From: Sequoia sempervirens
Taxonomy: Eukaryota; Streptophyta; Pinopsida; Cupressales; Cupressaceae
Assembly (NCBI GenBank): GCA_007258455.2
Contig: VDFB02270651.1
Span: 701,960,217-702,024,216, forward strand
Direction of reading: 5' to 3'
DNA length: 64,000 nt
The notes below the pieces were generated by a model, which worked only from the letters and a program-made list of their open reading frames with translations, was not told the origin of the DNA and did not search any database. Position numbers and translations under genes: made by a program. Below are positions 49,379 through 61,957 of this stretch, in pieces (within the stretch, counting starts at the first letter, position 1; each line of letters begins with the position of its first letter).

Positions 49379-51386
49379 CCCTCCATCATAAAACCAATAT
49401 CAATGTTGCAAAGCAAGCTTACTTCCAACAAGTAATACCCTCTGGTACTATTTAGATTTATTTTTCTATGTTTTGATTTGGTACTTTGATATTGTGATGA
49501 GACTGTTATTGTTTGGTTTGGTTAGTAGACCTTGTTGTTTATGCCTATACATTTGAGGACATGGTTATTGATATGATATTGTGGTTGGTGGTATTAGTTT
49601 GATTTCAGTAACATTGCGATGCATTAATTTAGTAAATTATGTTATGATATGATTTGTTAGTTTAGAAATGATTAATTTATCGGTTATATTATATTGTTTG
49701 GATAGATGTGATGAAGGACAGTGTAGCACCACTTGTTCGTGGGTGCCCTGCTATGCTGCGATTCCTTCTCACAATACAATGCTTTGATTTTATATACGTA
49801 TGCACATGTACACGACTTCGTTTGTATGCAGGGATTGCAGGTACATAGTCTTGATTCCACCTGCTTCGGCAGGATAGGGTGAGCACCAATAACCCAACGG
49901 CATAATGTTGAAACAGAGATGACTTGGAAGTCATCCCGTCCCATGTTGTCAAACCATCCCGATTGAATGGTATTGTGTGTTCTTGTAATTGTCCTTTCTG
50001 CAATTATTATTGTGTTCGTGTGAGTGTCTTGTCGTATGTTATTCATGTTGGTATTTTATAAGTTGTGACTGATTCAATTAAATGATGGTAATAATTGTTT
50101 AGTATAATGTTAGATTAAATTGTATTTAAATATTTAAAAGTTTTAGTTTAAAAGTCATGTATTTTATTATATGCTAATTAAATATTAAATTGTGTTTTGT
50201 TAATTTAATTAAATTATCTTGTTGAAGATAATTATAAAATAAATAAATTAAATAAATCAAATTATGTGCAAAGCAAGTAAAGCTTGCAAAAGCTGATTTA
50301 AAACAAAAAGTATTGAAGAATAGAAAAATAAATAAATAAAAGAATGGAGAAAGTTGTGTGAACGAATGAGAATTGAGATTTGACTGAAAAGCTTGCTTTC
50401 AAAGATATAATTTATTTTATTGTGGATTTTTGAGAGCTTTTGGAAGAAATTGGTAATATCTTTTATTTAATTGAAACTTTTGAGGTTTTTTTTTCGGAGA
50501 GGATTATTGAGATAGAGTTGCACAAGATAATGGTTATGTATTTTTGAATCTTCTGAAGTTTCGGAAAAGATATTCCCATTCTTTTGCTTGAAATATTTTG
50601 GAGAGAGTCTTCTGAATAAAGGTTGAGATTCGAATTCGAGCACGGTATTCTGGAGGGGAGATTTCGAGGCAGGAACGAGAAGCTCTGCGCAGAGGCCATC
50701 GGGATCAAACAAGCTTCATCAGATTCTCGAGAGCCCAGGACTCCAGGTTCCACCCTCTCCTCTTGATTATTTTTGAATCTGTAAAAGAATAGAAATGTGT
50801 TTGAATCAAACCTTGCTTGTAGAAGAAAATCTTTCTAAGAATTAGATAAAAAAAAATGATTTCTCTGAGAAAAGAAAAGAAATAAATAATTAGGTTTTCT
50901 TTATATGAAAATTCTTTTGAAGTCTGAAATCTTTTCTACTGCAAACAAACAGAAAGAAACTTTGTCGAATTTCATTTTAATATGCTCAGTTTCTCTCTAT
51001 TTCTTCACTGTGGAAAAGATCAATCTTTCTATTTAATGGGATTTTTTGAAAAATGGTTTCCTCTTTGAGAATAATGAATTTGGTATTTTTGGAAATATTT
51101 TTATATATGAATGGATTTATTTGTTCCTCTTATCTTACTCTATTATATTTATACATATATATACAAGTAATATATATATATATTAGTATTTTTAAGTTAT
51201 GTTGGTATCTGTCTGTGTGTCGGCCGTACATATCGCATTTTTCATAGAAGAGAATGAAATTTAATTTTCGGAATCAAATTATGTTTTGTTTTAAATTTAA
51301 ATTGTAAATTTTAAATGTGCAGGGAGGGTTGAAGGGACGACCGAAGCCGTACCCTCGTCCCTCACCCCCTGTCGTGGCTTCTGCAC

Positions 51387-51453
51387 ACAACAGTCTTTAT
51401 GACTACTGTGCGCAGCAGTGACTGCTGCGCGCAACAGTCAATAAGACTGTTGT
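51387..51453 (+). repeat. Long hairpin in the plus-oriented LTR
   Basis: Arms of 32 bases (51387-51418 and 51422-51453) are separated by a 3-base loop (TGA). I count 27 of 32 positions paired, including 11 outer base pairs (ACAACAGTCTT with its complement) and a GC-rich core (GCGCAGCAG). No similar hairpin was noticed in LTRs A1 or A2. Confidence 0.85.
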
Positions 51454-52068
51454 GGGTAGTCAGAAAGGCCGACGGCCTTTTCTTTATGGAGATTTAATTT
51501 AATTTTTGTTTATATATATATATATATTGGTGTATATTTAATTTATTAAATATAATAATTATAATTTATCTTATTTAAAATGTAATTATAATTATTATAA
51601 TTATATTTTAAAATGTAATTTTTGTATTTTATTTAAAGTGTTAAATAATATATATATATATGAGGTATTATTTTATCATTTGTTATGTTGAGCAAATAAT
51701 TTAAACAGAAAATTAGCCTTAATTCGTATTGTTGAATGGAGTTAAATTTAATGGTGCAAACTTGCAAAATATATTTCGAGTTTTCGTTTACGTTATGTTA
51801 TCGTTTAGTGTTGTCCATGTGGGAACCCTGTTGTCTTGCAACCCTTGTTCCAGAGGCATGTTTAATTTTGAATGTTATCCTCATCTTGATTACACTTTTA
51901 GAGTTGAAACTTATTGGTTTTGTGATGTAAGGGTTGTACGGGTTGTTGAATTTTGTTATGAATTATCGTAAGATGAGTTATGCCTCACGTGGCTTGGTTT
52001 TGAGTTATGTGCTTTATCTGTTGAGTTCAACCCTTGCCTGGTTTTGATTTATGTTAGGGGTCATAGGG

Positions 52069-52150
52069 AGAGTGGCTCTTCGTGGGGGTCGGCGCCTCAG
52101 TTGGAGGAACGGCCAGGAGATCCCATGAGAGCTATGCGATGACACTCTCC
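52069..52150 (+). other. Conserved GC-rich LTR module (plus-oriented relic)
   Basis: It reads GGGAGAGTGGCTC at the left, GGGGGTCGGCGCC inside and GCGATGACACTCTCC at the right. The edges GGAGAGTG and CACTCTCC are perfect inverted repeats about 65 bases apart. This is the shortest of the modules also found at 15845-16255 and 22830-23190. Confidence 0.6.
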
Positions 52151-53131
52151 ACTAGACACCCATTTACCTTGTTTCTTGTTGCCTCTGGAATTGTGTACTG
52201 AATTTTTGTTTCAGATTTATATGGAATCATGTTCTATTTATTGTTTCAGATTTATTTGGAATTGTATTTTGAATGATTGTATCAGTTCTTCTGGAAATGT
52301 CTTTTGGATGTTGTATCAGTTCTTCTGGTTTTGTACTCTTATTGTTGATTCAGATTCTTGTGAAAATGATTTATGAATGTTCCTTGGTGACTTGTTTAAT
52401 TGTTAGTGCTTGGGTTAATTGTGATGAGTTTCATAGCTTTATTTTATTATGTTGACTCGTGAATGTTGTTGGTTATGTCATTGTAATCTCTGAGTTTGTA
52501 TTTGAGTTTGTACTTGGTTGTTCTCTTGGAGTCGGTTTTGACATTCATGGTTGGGATCTCTTCCTTGTCACCTCTTAGCACGGGGGGTGAGTTATTCATA
52601 ATTCACATGGTTGGGTGGAACGTGCTCGCACCCATTGGGTTCCCCATCAGCATTCTTTGTTTGCAGCATTCCTTCAGTTGGAGTTTGTTCCAGTGGATCA
52701 TTTGTAATTCAATTATCATTGTACTTTGTATCATCCCACATGTATGGGAAATGTATTGTAACTCATTATTGAGAGCATGTAATCTTATGTTTATACGATG
52801 ATGTAATAGTTAGGATCCTTTGTAACATTATTGGATGAGATTCTATATGATTGTAATATGGGATGTAGTGATACTTTCACTCTTGGTTTATGGATGTACT
52901 TTTATTAATGATTATTGTAATATAAATTGGTCAAGTTGTTTAATAATTATCTATTACTTTTATTTTAGTTGTGCTGCGATGTGACCTCGTGTGCCCCAAA
53001 GAATGTAACACTTAGTTGTTAATGTGCAATGTAAATGTAATTAATGTTTTGATTCATGTTTACTTTATGTTATTTAAAAAAAAAAAAATGTTTGCAATGT
53101 TTGTTCTCTGGGGTTTGCACAACGAGCGTTA

Positions 53132-53390
53132 CAACCAAGATCTAGGAACTTTTTTAAAAGTACAAGAGAGATTATCTATGAGAATAATTATGTTCTATCA
53201 AAGAATGCAAATGACACAATGATAATGACTTACTTATTAATTAAATGAATGAATTGCAAAGGAAAATCCTTAGTTATAAAGGCCAAGGTGAATATAGGAT
53301 TACATAAGATTATGACATGTTTTTTAATCTTAGGAATTGAGACATAAAGTGACAAGTATCATATGTGTTACCTAAGTAAACTGAAGTAAA
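53132..53390 (-). repeat. Third TRIM LTR fragment
   Basis: It starts at ACCAAGATCTAGGAAC, matches 49147-49378 closely and extends slightly further (TGTGTTACCTAAGTAAACT, as in 48380-48400) before diverging. Confidence 0.75.
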
Positions 53391-55133
53391 AAGTTTGATT
53401 AGCTTCATATTAATAACATCAAAGAGTATGATCTTGTTGAGTAGCTTTGGGATACTCAAGATAATATATTTCCTTTGGAGTTGATACAAACTTCACCTTC
53501 TTCTTATGGCATGCTTGAAAAGGATTTACAAAAAATTCATGCTTCATATTTTGCTAAGCCACCTAAAATAGTACTCTAATCAACTGTACAATTATTCTTA
53601 TATAATGGATATCACATTTCTTCCATCTAAGATTATTTCTTGTGAGGTTTAGAAAAAAAAACCTTCCTCTTTTCATTATGAACAATGTTAACTATATTAA
53701 TATCACCTCTATCTTGCCCTCCTTTTAATTTTTCATGCTTTTTCATGTGCCTTTATAGTTCTCTTTATTTATGGTGGTGTTTTCTTCTTTTTCTTGCCTA
53801 TATTTTAAGGAAAAGGAAATCCTATTTTTTTCTTACTTTTGAGGTACACATCCTAAGGATTTCTTAATTTGTTCTTTTGCTTCACACTATACTAAAATAT
53901 TTGTAAATCATAAATGTAAAGGGCACATATTCTAATCGCATGCACATATACATATATCTATATTCATAAGTGTAAATACACATTGTTAATGTGCTTTCCA
54001 AATTAAAGAAAGGGCATGGTGATTGATCACTATGGAGTGTTCAATTTTCCACTATATACCAATGCCTTGAGATTTATTTCCATATGGGACTACAACATGT
54101 GCACTATAATCTACACAAAGTAATAGCATTTGGCACAATGAGGTCAAATATTTTAGTCTTATTTTTTCTTTTTCATCCTTTACCATTTTTGTATTCATTT
54201 ATTTTTATTTGCCATTTTTTCTATAATTAGTATCAATTTTATTCTTTATGTTTTGTAGTTGTTTATTTAATAAGAAAATATTTATTTATGGTTAAACTAT
54301 TAAAGGATTAACTGACATAATCTTAGTAGTAGATTAATTGTTAAACAAAAACCTTGGCTAGTTAAACTGAGTGTAGAGTAATTGAGATTGGTTGGTAATC
54401 TCATTTATTGAGGGAAATTTTGATCTCAATAATACTATATATCTTGGATCACCAAGCAATAAATCATGGTAGTTCAAGTGCTCCTACATTTTATCAAACA
54501 TATAAATCACCTGATAACAAAGCAAGCTAGTACTAGTGATTCATTGATTCTTATGATTCCTAGAAATAAACCATACTAGACCTTAAATTATGTATTCTCT
54601 TCTCATGATTCCCAGTGGAAAAGTAAGCTAGGTCTTGAAACATGCATTACTTATCTTTATATGTAATAGTTTATTCTATCTAGGTCAAATGATATATTTC
54701 TCACATTCTTCTCATTCTAAAAGATTTCTCTATTTTTCTTTTCTATATATGTTTGTAATTTTTAACATTTGTAGATTTTATGCTTTTCTAAGATATTTTA
54801 TTTCATTGTATATGATATTATTTTCAATATTTATTTTTTTATTTATTATCAAATCTTATCACTTAGTGGTATCAATCCAATAAAGTGGAGACAAAATTTA
54901 ATATCAAAAAATTTATACCTTATAAATATTCTAATATATCTTGGGTTTTTTTGTATCAAAGTTGTGTAGCATGTTCAATGATCATTTTAGCCTATCCTTA
55001 GCCTTTTTCCTACTCCTAGTGCTAGTTTTTGTTTCTTTTTGTGTTTTGAACTTTATTTGTTGCAATGTGTTTCCCTATGTTAGTTTTATGCTTTATTCCT
55101 ACCTTGTGAAGTCTTAAAGCACATTGTACGTGG
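53391..55133. other. Unassigned AT-rich DNA
   Basis: A few short plus-strand frames occur (53685-53867, 54635-54883), hydrophobic and AT-driven, with no domain that I recognise. 53400-53590 reads coding-like for a short stretch (PLELIQTSPSSYGMLEKDLQ) but has no recognisable family. Confidence 0.4.
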
Positions 55134-55801
55134 CTATATATATAGTGTGGGATGTTTGTGCAGTACACTTCCCTCCTTTGGTTATATAGTTGTATGACCT
55201 ATAAATCTCCTTTTAGTTTCTAAATATTATTTTTTTAACTATCCTTCACCAATTTTTTAAAACTTCGATTGTCATATTTATATTTTGAATGTAGTATGTA
55301 ATGAGAATAATCTTGAGTAATCATAGTAAAGACTCCAATCCTAATTTTGAATCCATATTTTACATGAAAAGAAAAAGGAAATAAATAATATATCTTAACA
55401 ATGAACCTAGGGATGTAGTACTAAAAAATTACTTTCCCAAACTTGTTTCTAAATATTAACAATGCACTTCACTTTCCCAAACTTGTTTCTATATATATAG
55501 TGTGGGATGTTTGTGCAGTGCACTTCCCTCCTTTGATTATATAGTTGTATGACCTATAAATCTCCTTTTAGTTTCTAAATATTATTTTTTTAATTATCCT
55601 TCACTAATTTTTTAAAACTTCAATTGTCATATTTATATTTTGAATGTAGTATGTAATGAGAATAATCTTGAGTAATCATAGTAAAGACTTCAATCCTAAT
55701 TTTGAATCCATATTTTACATGAAAAGAAAAAGGAAATAAATAATATATCTTAACAATGAACCTAGGGATGTAGTACTAAAAAATTACTTTCCCAAACTTG
55801 T
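55134..55801. repeat. Tandem duplication, 355-bp period
   Basis: CTATATATATAGTGTGGGATG starts both units (55134 and 55489). They are nearly identical for about 310 bases to CTTTCCCAAACTTG (55446 and 55801). Differences are few (for example GTACACTT/GTGCACTT, TTGGTT/TTGATT). Non-coding. Confidence 0.92.
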
Positions 55802-56136
55802 GAATGAACCTAGATTAACAACTCAACCAATCCAAAATGAAGGCACAAAAATAAAATTAAAGATCCCAACAAAAGTTTACTTTAGCTTTTGAGGCTTACA
55901 AGAAAGGGGAAAATAATGGCAACCGAATCCAATTTTAATTTCATTCAAAGAAGCAAACCTAATCACCTAGACAACAAGGGTCGCTAATTGGAAAGAGTAC
56001 CTTAACATAAAAGTAAATACACGAGATATGTTTTGTATAATACATGAAAGAAGTAAAAATAATCTAATCCAAAACCATTCTTGTTACATGACGGAAAAAA
56101 CAATAAAATTCCAAGATAAATATAAACACAACCAAA

Positions 56137-57512
56137 AAAATTAATTTTACTTGATGCAAAATGATTTATTATAACCAAAATGATTGTCAATATATCAGTT
56201 TCACTTTATCAATTAAGCGTGTGAACATTATTTCACAAATTGATTTCATGGTTTACTGTAGTCTATTGAAGTAGGAGTGATGTCCAAATCTTTAGGTTGA
56301 ATAATGGCAGATGATAAGAAATGAGTGAAGCAGAAACAACATATGAAATCGCCGTGCAAATTTAGAACTACGTTTGTATTATGTTTCCTTGGAATAGACA
56401 GAGATGATCATGTCAAGCTGCCGTGCCAAGGAAGGTGGAAATTGAGAAAAGGATATATAGCATTCAGAAGTTTGTTAAAGTTAAAAACTTGAATTGATAG
56501 ATTGAGTAGTGCTTAATGACTCAGACACAGAGAGAGGGAGACTGTGTCTATGTTTGTTGTGGCAAGAAATTTCTAGATTTCCATGGAATAGACAGAGTTG
56601 AATAGAAGTGAGTGAAGCAGAACACACAAACTGCTTTGTAATTTAGAATTTGAAATATGTGGACCTCGCTACTCCAAAGTCTTTTTCTCGTGAAGTGGAT
56701 TTTCACTATTCACTGGAAGTAGACCTTTCGAGGAGAAAGAAAAATCTTCGATGAACAACATAGTACGCAATTTTTCTCCTCCACGCAGTAAAACATACCT
56801 TAGAAATATCAATCGATAAGATATAAATATATATATAAAAGTTTAAAATGAACTAAATGAAATGGATAAATTGGAGATTATAACCGAGTGTGATACTTTT
56901 TAATTGTTGCATTATGAATTCTGATTAATGTTATAATAAAAAAAGTTTAAGTGGAATATTTTAATCATAATAGCACGAGTTTGTCGTATACAAAAATTAA
57001 TTACTGATATTTATAAATTATGTCTATCTAATGTATATCAAAGATATGGAAAACAATATAGTTCTAGGAAGCACATCTAAGTCTATTGTGCTAGCATTGA
57101 AGTTCTAGATTTCCTTATCCATAAGTCAAGTTATAATGCCCTAAGCTTTCACCTAACACATCAATGGGAAAAATTAGATGAATAATATTTTTCTAATACA
57201 AATGTGACACCAAACATGTCACATTGTACCTCTAAATCTACAAGGTGTTATGGCATAACATAATACACACCTAACATGCTTACCAATGCACTAAGCATAG
57301 TGATACAAGTGGAAGACTAGCTATGTCATACCCTCAACACTGTGACTAAAACAAGCAATGAACAACTCCTTGGTTATTTCCATAGGCGAGAAGAAATGGA
57401 ACAATATAGACTTTAAGGATGAAACTACAAAAAACTTAGATTTCTAGAAACAAAGTGTGTAGTTTAGGATTGGAGTTTGAGCTCACATTTACATTTACAG
57501 TTACAGCTAAGG
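56137..57512. repeat. First unit of a 1.4-kb tandem duplication
   Basis: It matches 57535-58955 almost base for base from GATGCAAAATGATTTATT onward; the offset grows from 1394 to 1422 through a few indels. It ends with a 40-base piece of the gag relic (CACATTTACATTTACAG...CAGCTAAGGCA) with a small deletion, so the breakpoint lies in gag. The contents are non-coding, with a CAGACACAGAGAGAGGGAGA...GTGTCT inverted repeat. Confidence 0.92.
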
Positions 57513-57534
57513 CACGGACACAAGATACACAACA

Positions 57535-58955
57535 AAAAAATTAATTGATGCAAAATGATTTATTATAACCAAAATGATTGTCAATATATCAGTTTCACTT
57601 TATCAATTAAGCCCAATTTCACAAATTGATTTCATGGTTTACTGTAGTCTATTGAAGTAGGAAAGATGTCCAAATCTTTAGGTTGAATAATGTGATGATA
57701 AGAAATGAGTGAAGCAGATCAACATATGGCGCCGATGCCCCAGAACAGAACAGTATGAAATCGCCGTGCAAATTTAGAACTACGTTTGTATTATGTTTCC
57801 TTGGAATAGACAGAGATGATCATGTCAAGCTGCCGTGCCAAGGAAGGTGGAAATTGAGAAAAGGATATATAGCATTCAGAAGTTTGTTAAAGTTAAAAAC
57901 TTGAATTGATAGATTGAGTAGTGCTTAATGACTCAGACACAGAGAGAGGGAGACTGTGTCTATGTTTGTTGTGGCAAGAAATTTCTAGATTTCCATGGAA
58001 TAGACAGAGTTGAATAGAAGTGAGTGAAGCAGAACACACAAACTGCTTTGTAATTTAGAATTTGAAATATGTGGACCTCGCTACTCCAAAGTCTTTTTCT
58101 CGTGAAGTGGATTTTCACTATTCACTGGAAGTAGACCTTTCGAGGAGAAAGAAAAATCTTCGATGAACAACATAGTACGCAATTTTTCTCCTCCACGCAG
58201 TAAAACATACCTTAGAAATATCAATCGATAAGATATAAATATATATATAAAAGTTTAAAATGAACTAAATGAAATGGATAAATTGGAGATTATAACCGAG
58301 TGTGATACTTTTTAATTGTTGCATTATGAATTCTGATTAATGTTATAATAAAAAAAGTTTAAGTGGAATATTTTAATCATAATAGCACGAGTTTGTCGTA
58401 TACAAAAATTAATTACTGATATTTATAAATTATGTCTATCTAATGTATATCAAAGATATGGAAAACAATATAGTTCTAGGAAGCACATCTAAGTCTATTG
58501 TGCTAGCATTGAAGTTCTAGATTTCCTTATCCATAAGTCAAGTTATAATGCCCTAAGCTTTCACCTAACACATCAATGGGAAAAATTAGATGAATAATAT
58601 TTTTCTAATACAAATGTGACACCAAACATGTCACATTGTACCTCTAAATCTACAAGGTGTTATGGCATAACATAATACACACCTAACATGCTTACCAATG
58701 CACTAAGCATAGTGATACAAGTGGAAGACTAGCTATGTCATACCCTCAACACTGTGACTAAAACAAGCAATGAACAACTCCTTGGTTATTTCCATAGGCG
58801 AGAAGAAATGGAACAATATCCCTTGTTTTAGACTTTAAGGATGAAACTACAAAAAACTTAGATTTCTAGAAACAAAGTGTGTAGTTTAGGATTGGAGTTT
58901 GAGCTCACATTTACATTTACAGTTTGCTTTCCTTTGCCTACAGCTAAGGCAATAT
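57535..58955. repeat. Second unit of the 1.4-kb tandem duplication
   Basis: Differences from unit 1 are an extra GGCGCCGATGCCCCAGAAC stretch near 57727 and an extra CCCTTGTTTTAG at 58820, plus a few bases near the start. It continues directly into the gag relic, so this is the unit in ancestral context. Confidence 0.92.
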
Positions 58956-59735
58956 TCTATAAGCATTGCTTCAGCTTCCTCTTGCTTCTCCTTTATATGG
59001 AGAGTGTCAAACTGAGTGGCAAGATGACTAATAATGTCCTTGTTTATGTTGTACAAAAAATTACTTAACTCTATCTTTGAAACCCTAGTGGATGATTTGT
59101 CAATGGTGGATGTCATATCTACTCTTGGACTCTTAGTAAAGGTCCTAGAGTAATTTATGTAGACCTTACAAATGTCTTCAAATGGCATTTGAGAGATATC
59201 CCCTTGCCCAATAATATTGAGGGCATCCATACAGTCCTCATTGACTCCTCTAAAAAATACTAACTTGAGGGATTCTTCCTGGATAACTTAATTTATGGAT
59301 TTTTCTTCAAGGAAAAATGAAATCTCTCCACATAGTATACTAATGGCTCATCCTCCTTTTGTGACATTCTAAAAATGTCATCTCTCCTCCTATCAAGTCC
59401 TCTACAATAGTCATGGTACTTCTACAAGAACAATGTTTTCATGGTATCCCAATCAGGAAAAACATCCTTGCCTAATCCCATAAACCATCTTAGGGTTGCA
59501 TCTTTTAGAGTGGTAGGGAAGAGCTTTAGCCTATGAGCATCAAAGGTATAGTCATAGCTCCAACATAGGAAATCAAATTCAAACAAGAATATGTGTTTGG
59601 GTCTTTGGTCACCAACCCATAAAAGACTGGTAATGTTAAAGGAGGGATATTCTTCAGCACAGTAGCCCTTTCTTGGTTGGTGATTGGGAACTCAAAAGTT
59701 TCATGTTTATGATCATCCACTGCATCACCCATAGT
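58884..59735 (-). pseudogene. Ty3/Gypsy gag relic (Athila/Tat-like)
   Basis: The minus strand from 59732 reads MGDAVDDHKHETFEF, then LPVFYGLVTKDPNTY, then (in other frames) TLKDATLRWFMGLGKDV, PDWDTMKTLFL, DYCRGLDRRRDDIFRMSQKE, DEPLVYYVERF and finally MDALNIIGQGDISQMPFEDI (59230 on), ending in a cysteine-rich CLSCRQRKANCKCKCE. This is the gag core that in plants precedes protease and RT in large Gypsy elements. It is split over at least three frames. Protease, RT and integrase are absent: sequence beyond 58884 belongs to the 1.4-kb duplication instead. It lies in the expected position after the primer-binding site and LTR at its 5' side. Confidence 0.85.
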
Positions 59736-60060
59736 TCAGTATGTCCCCTTTGTAGGTGTAGAAGATGTTGCTAATAGGGAAGTTTCTTCTTCAGTATTAC
59801 CCTTTCTTTGAGTACTAGAGTCACTAATTTCTATTATGCCTTCTTGGTGTGTAGAGGGGAGGAATCTACCCAAAGAGTATCTTTGCCTTCACATACAATG
59901 AATACAGCTTTGTATAGTAGCGATCTTGCTCAGTGTTCTAGTGTAACCTTCTAGTATGTTGAAAAAGATTAATTCTAATAGTTCTAATGCAAGAAACAAA
60001 GTGTAAACTATGAAAGCTTGGAAAATAAGTCAGCACCATCCCCGACAATGGCACAAAAAA
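59736..60060 (-). other. 5' leader of the Gypsy relic with degraded primer-binding site
   Basis: At 60056-60039 the minus strand reads TGTGCCATTGTCGGGGA, a decayed form of TGGCGCCGTTGCCGGGGA, the site used by Athila/Tat-type elements (complementary to a tRNA other than tRNA-Met, usually given as tRNA-Asp). The rest is a non-coding leader before gag. Confidence 0.65.
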
Positions 60061-61957
60061 TGTAGTCTAAACTAGTATCTTGTAAAATTGGTAGAAATCA
60101 CACAATTTAGAGGAATGAATAGCTAAACAATCCCCTCAATATTGTAAAGACTTCATTAAATTGTCAACCAAGGTTTGTAAAGTTGTGATGGTGCTGGACT
60201 ATATGTTCCTCCAAAGAATTGAGGTTACCTAGATTATCCTATTAAATATATTATACTTGCTATAAAATTATAGAAATATAAAACAATGAAAGAATTAAAT
60301 TGGTGCTAATGGCTACGGGTGCCTACAACATAATCTGTATCTGAATTGATGCTAATAAACAATTAATGAACTAACTCAAAGCTGATCAAAACTAGTAATT
60401 GAACTTAATCTATCCTCTAGAGTACTACAAGCCTATTGAATGCATTTATGCACGTGAATAATTATTATTGACAATCACCATATGAGAATTTATTCTAATG
60501 TACATGTGATTTATGAAATAATGATAAACTGAAATAACTACTAAATAGAAGTAAAACAACTATAAATGTAGTGAAGAACAATTATCTTGAGTGGCCTACT
60601 CAAGTGGTTGTCTTCACTTAACTTAAATCAAATCTAAATCTCAAATTCTATGCATCCATAGGAACTTGAACTTTATTCATTACGCATTTCAAAAGGTTAC
60701 ATAAAATATTGCTCAAGATCATATTCAAGAAAAATATTTTTGAGTAATGAACATGTCTGTAGATGATAACTAAAAACTGAGAAGTAACTGATAACAAAAT
60801 ACTAAATCAACCAACTATCTAAAAACTCTACCACTAGCTATATACAAGCACAGGGGAGTTTATTTTATATACAACTCCTAACTGAAATCATTAACTACAA
60901 CTCCCTAGATATCAAAGTATGTAATTAAGATTGAATTATTCAAACTGCAACTAAAAAGAAACAAGAGTTCTAATAGAATTAAGACTCTACAAAACAGATT
61001 TGCATTTGGAACACACAAACAGTCATCGAGAATCTTATTAACAAAAGAATTCTTCTTCTTCAACACCTTATTAATTTTCAGAATAATGCACAAATAAATC
61101 GATTAGTTTCCTCCACGTGGTAGTTATTACACACAACTTGATTTGGAACTTCCCATATTTCGCTATCCAAGTCCTCCTTTTGTTGTGAGCTATAACTTCT
61201 AGTTGTTGCGAGCTACAGTGCCTTCTTGGGCTGCAAGAGGTTAATCCAAAAAACATATACACAAAGCTAACTACCATGATTAAACTTATAATTTTATCCA
61301 CATTTCATTCATATTCACATATAAATCATGCAATGCTACTATATTATAACCATATTTCCATTACTATAATTTAGGTCCAAGGTTGTATAATAAGCATAAA
61401 AAGGTAGCATATCATAGGTGAATTTCTAAAAGGATTGTCTGATAATGTTTGAAAGCATGCATAAAAACATCAGGAAATGGACTAATAGGTAGACTCATCA
61501 GAGATTCATCCTTTGAATCACTTTACCAACCTCTTAAGAATAGTCACAACCTATGAGACAAACAATGCATAGAATGAAATGAAACTTTGGAGACAAGAAA
61601 TAATATACAAAACCACTTCAACACCAACTTGGGCACTCAAAATCCAACACCACATATAGGGAATATTGCATGCCTCAAATGTAACTCTTGTCATAAAGAT
61701 GTTCCATGTAAATTGCCAAGTGTCAGCCCCTCTCTTGCAACATTAAAAGCCAAAATTTTATGTTACTTGTTCCATCCAAAAACCCATGCCCAACTTGGAC
61801 CAATAATAATAATTTATAAATATTATTAAATAATAGTTTAATTAATTCATTTTAAAAACCCAACTTTCTTGATTCATCCGTAGGTCCTGAATTACTACTT
61901 AGGAAATCGGGTTTTCTAAAAATAGTAAATTCTATTTTTAGAAAAGGGGACATGACA
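60061..61957 (-). mobile_element. 5' LTR of the Gypsy relic (about 1.9 kb)
   Basis: On the sense strand it starts TGTCATGTCCCCTTTTC at 61957 and ends GTTTAGACTACA at 60061, four bases before the primer-binding-site region. It is non-coding and contains a short perfect inverted repeat near its start (CTAAAAATAG...CTATTTTTAG, 61916-61941). The matching 3' LTR is not in the window, so no target-site test is possible. Confidence 0.65.

Larger units (their letters stand above)
49379..53133 (+). mobile_element. Plus-oriented relic of the long-LTR family
   Basis: A segment at 49790-49915 (TTTGTATGCAGGGATTGCAGG, GGCAGGATAGGGTGAGCA) matches the 3' internal remnant at 27480-27361 in inverse orientation, and the right part is an LTR related to A1/A2. 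Shared blocks are AAGGGTTGTACGGG (51927), the GC-rich module (52069-52150), TTAGCACGGGGGGTGAG with GGTTGGGTGGAACGTGCTCG (52577-52625) and the end GGGTTTGCACAACG...GCGTTACA at 53133. The LTR start is not clear, so U3 may be rearranged. No coding sequence. At 53133 it abuts a TRIM LTR fragment. Confidence 0.6.

Noticed and set aside
49684..50046. 120-codon minus-strand frame and its overlapping 104-codon partner
   Set aside because: The region matches the non-coding internal remnant at 27.4 kb, and the two frames overlap out of phase; no domain is recognised.
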